Origin: Bacteroidota bacterium
GTDB lineage: Bacteria > Bacteroidota > Bacteroidia > B-17B0 > Aurantibacillaceae
Length of the DNA: 6,139 nt
Assembly: GCA_947474485.1 (NCBI GenBank)
Contig: CANJJP010000110.1
Location: 1-6,139 of the forward strand
Direction of reading: 5' to 3'
The notes under the pieces were generated by a model that was not told the DNA's origin, did not search any database, and saw only the letters and a program-made list of their open reading frames with translations. Shown one piece after another: positions 4,961 to 6,139 of the stretch (position 1 is its first letter; every line of letters begins with the position of its first letter). The translations under genes were made by a program, and so were the position numbers.

Positions 4961-6139
4961 TTACTTCACATAATCCTTAAATACCTTATTCAATTTCTTC
5001 AATAAGAAAAACATGATAATTGTTGCGAGAAGTAATAAACCAATATTTACCATAAAGTATAAAGCCTTGTTATCGTAATTATCCCAAAAGGTTGCGAGTA
5101 TACCACTTAGTTTATTTCCCATTGAGGTTGATAAGAACCAACCTCCCATCATTAAGGCTGTTAATCTTCCAGGTGATAATTTAGATACTAATGATAAGCC
5201 CATTGGACTCAAAAATAACTCGCCAATGGTTACAACACCATAGGTTCCAATTAACCAAAACGCACTTGCTTTTTCTTGTCCGTTGCCACACATATAAACA
5301 GCAGCTATCATCACTAAAGGAGACAATGAACTAATAAACAAGCCCCAAGCTATTTTAGATGGTGTACTTGGCTCTCTACCTTTTCTACGCAATAAAGCAA
5401 AGAAACCAACAACAATAGGAGTTAACAAAATTACCCAACCTGGATTAATGGATTGAGAAATTTCTGTTGGTACTAAATAAACCGACTCGTTTTTCTTTGG
5501 GAATTTTTCGGAAGAAACGTTTTTAAAATACATTGGATAATCAACTCCTTTTAATGTATCCTTAACTATTTTTCCATTAGCCGAATCCTTTTTAGTTGTA
5601 ATAATTAATCTGAATTGTTGATCAGTAATAGGACGCAGCTTCTCGGTTGCTTTCATCGTATCTACAATACTAAGCTTAGTTGCTAGAGGAAGAACTGCTG
5701 CAGGCATTTCTCTATCAGTATATAGCTTCATCCATTTATTAAGTGCTGTTCCGTTTTGTTTAAACACAGCCCAAAACATAATAACCACAATAAATATGGC
5801 ATACATAGCGCCTAATGGTTTCTTTTCTATTGCATCTGCCTTTTTGTATAAAGAGTAGTAAAAAATAATTACAGGCAAACAAGCAAATATAAATGCATCC
5901 GTTGCATCATCACCCAACATATTTCCAGGAATAAACCAACCAATAACAGCAGCAATTAAACTAGGAACCATGGTATAACCAACAATTTTACCTAAGGATT
6001 GATCACCTTCTTTTAAAGGCTTTCTAACGTCAGCGTGTTTATAATGCTTATTTCCAAGAAGAAAAATAATTACACCGACAAACATTCCAACACCGGCAGA
6101 AACAAATGCCCCACCCCAACCAAACTGGTTGCGCATAGC
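4961..6139 (-). CDS. POT/PTR2-family proton-coupled peptide transporter, C-terminal part (5' cut by window)
   Basis: The frame is open to the window edge. A Met codon at 6136-6134 exists but is preceded by an in-frame GCT, and the family's first helices with their E-R-x-x-Y-Y-type motif are missing, so the true start lies outside. Residues below count from that Met. Membrane segments appear near 8-28, 52-70, 80-97, 110-126, 233-249, 264-282, 293-311, 325-348 and 360-379, fitting TM6, the two linker helices and TM7-12. Family landmarks are KQNGTAL (126-132), QSINPGWVILLTP (228-240) and GELFLSPMGLSLVSKLSP (305-322). The protein would import di- and tripeptides with protons across the inner membrane. 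About 100 residues separate TM7 from TM8 and should face the periplasm. They are much longer than in E. coli DtpA but, as I recall, usual in Bacteroidota homologues. The gene is convergent with the M28 peptidase. Confidence 0.92.
   Translation of the reverse strand, partial: AMRNQFGWGGAFVSAGVGMFVGVIIFLLGNKHYKHADVRKPLKEGDQSLGKIVGYTMVPSLIAAVIGWFIPGNMLGDDATDAFIFACLPVIIFYYSLYKKADAIEKKPLGAMYAIFIVVIMFWAVFKQNGTALNKWMKLYTDREMPAAVLPLATKLSIVDTMKATEKLRPITDQQFRLIITTKKDSANGKIVKDTLKGVDYPMYFKNVSSEKFPKKNESVYLVPTEISQSINPGWVILLTPIVVGFFALLRRKGREPSTPSKIAWGLFISSLSPLVMIAAVYMCGNGQEKASAFWLIGTYGVVTIGELFLSPMGLSLVSKLSPGRLTALMMGGWFLSTSMGNKLSGILATFWDNYDNKALYFMVNIGLLLLATIIMFFLLKKLNKVFKDYVK

Noticed and set aside
6134..6136. 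ATG at 6136-6134 as the true start of the peptide transporter
   Set aside because: The frame stays open to the window edge and the protein would lack the first five or so helices of the family, so this Met is internal.
1..6139. CRISPR array, tRNA, rRNA, riboswitch or antiphage gene cluster
   Set aside because: No spaced direct repeats, cloverleaf, rRNA-like stretch or long structured leader was seen, and all large frames are explained by the genes listed.

Overview
The window is an AT-rich piece of a Bacteroidota chromosome. The evidence is the protein families and their closest-looking lineage forms: a Nif3 protein with the internal PII/CutA-like insertion, a coiled-coil C4 zinc-ribbon protein, a type II thymidine kinase, a peptide transporter of the type common in this phylum, and a Sec signal peptide ending N-A before Q-K. 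The promoter-like sites fit TTG-(17-23)-TAnnTTTG, and no strong Shine-Dalgarno sites are seen. A genus cannot be given from this sequence.

Layout. Positions 1-303 are the right-hand tail of an IS1182-type insertion sequence: the last 64 residues of the transposase, then about 70 bases without a gene, then a hairpin with a T-run. Immediately after it is a two-gene unit read rightwards: a Nif3-like dinuclear-metal protein (347-1441) and, 3 bases on, a zinc-ribbon coiled-coil protein (1445-2212). A strong hairpin terminator at 2232-2266 follows, with A-run and T-run flanks that could serve both strands. Thymidine kinase (2398-2973) is read leftwards towards it. A 101-base divergent spacer separates tdk from a second rightward pair: an unrecognised 223-residue protein (3075-3746, start corrected from an upstream TTG) and, overlapping it by one base, a secreted M28 zinc aminopeptidase (3746-4915). 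A POT-family peptide transporter, read leftwards and cut by the window end (4961-6139), faces the peptidase across a 45-base gap made almost wholly of short tandem repeats.

How the genes relate. Most are ordinary housekeeping genes. Nif3 and zinc-ribbon genes are often neighbours, and their shared function is unsettled. tdk supplies dTMP by salvage. The exported peptidase and the peptide importer are plausibly linked in using extracytoplasmic peptides, although they are convergent and so not co-transcribed.

I found no convincing new multi-gene system. The points most worth a second look are the IS end as a possible promoter donor for the Nif3 unit, the strong codon bias of the zinc-ribbon gene against its operon partner, the unknown protein coupled to the peptidase, and the tandem-repeat spacer.
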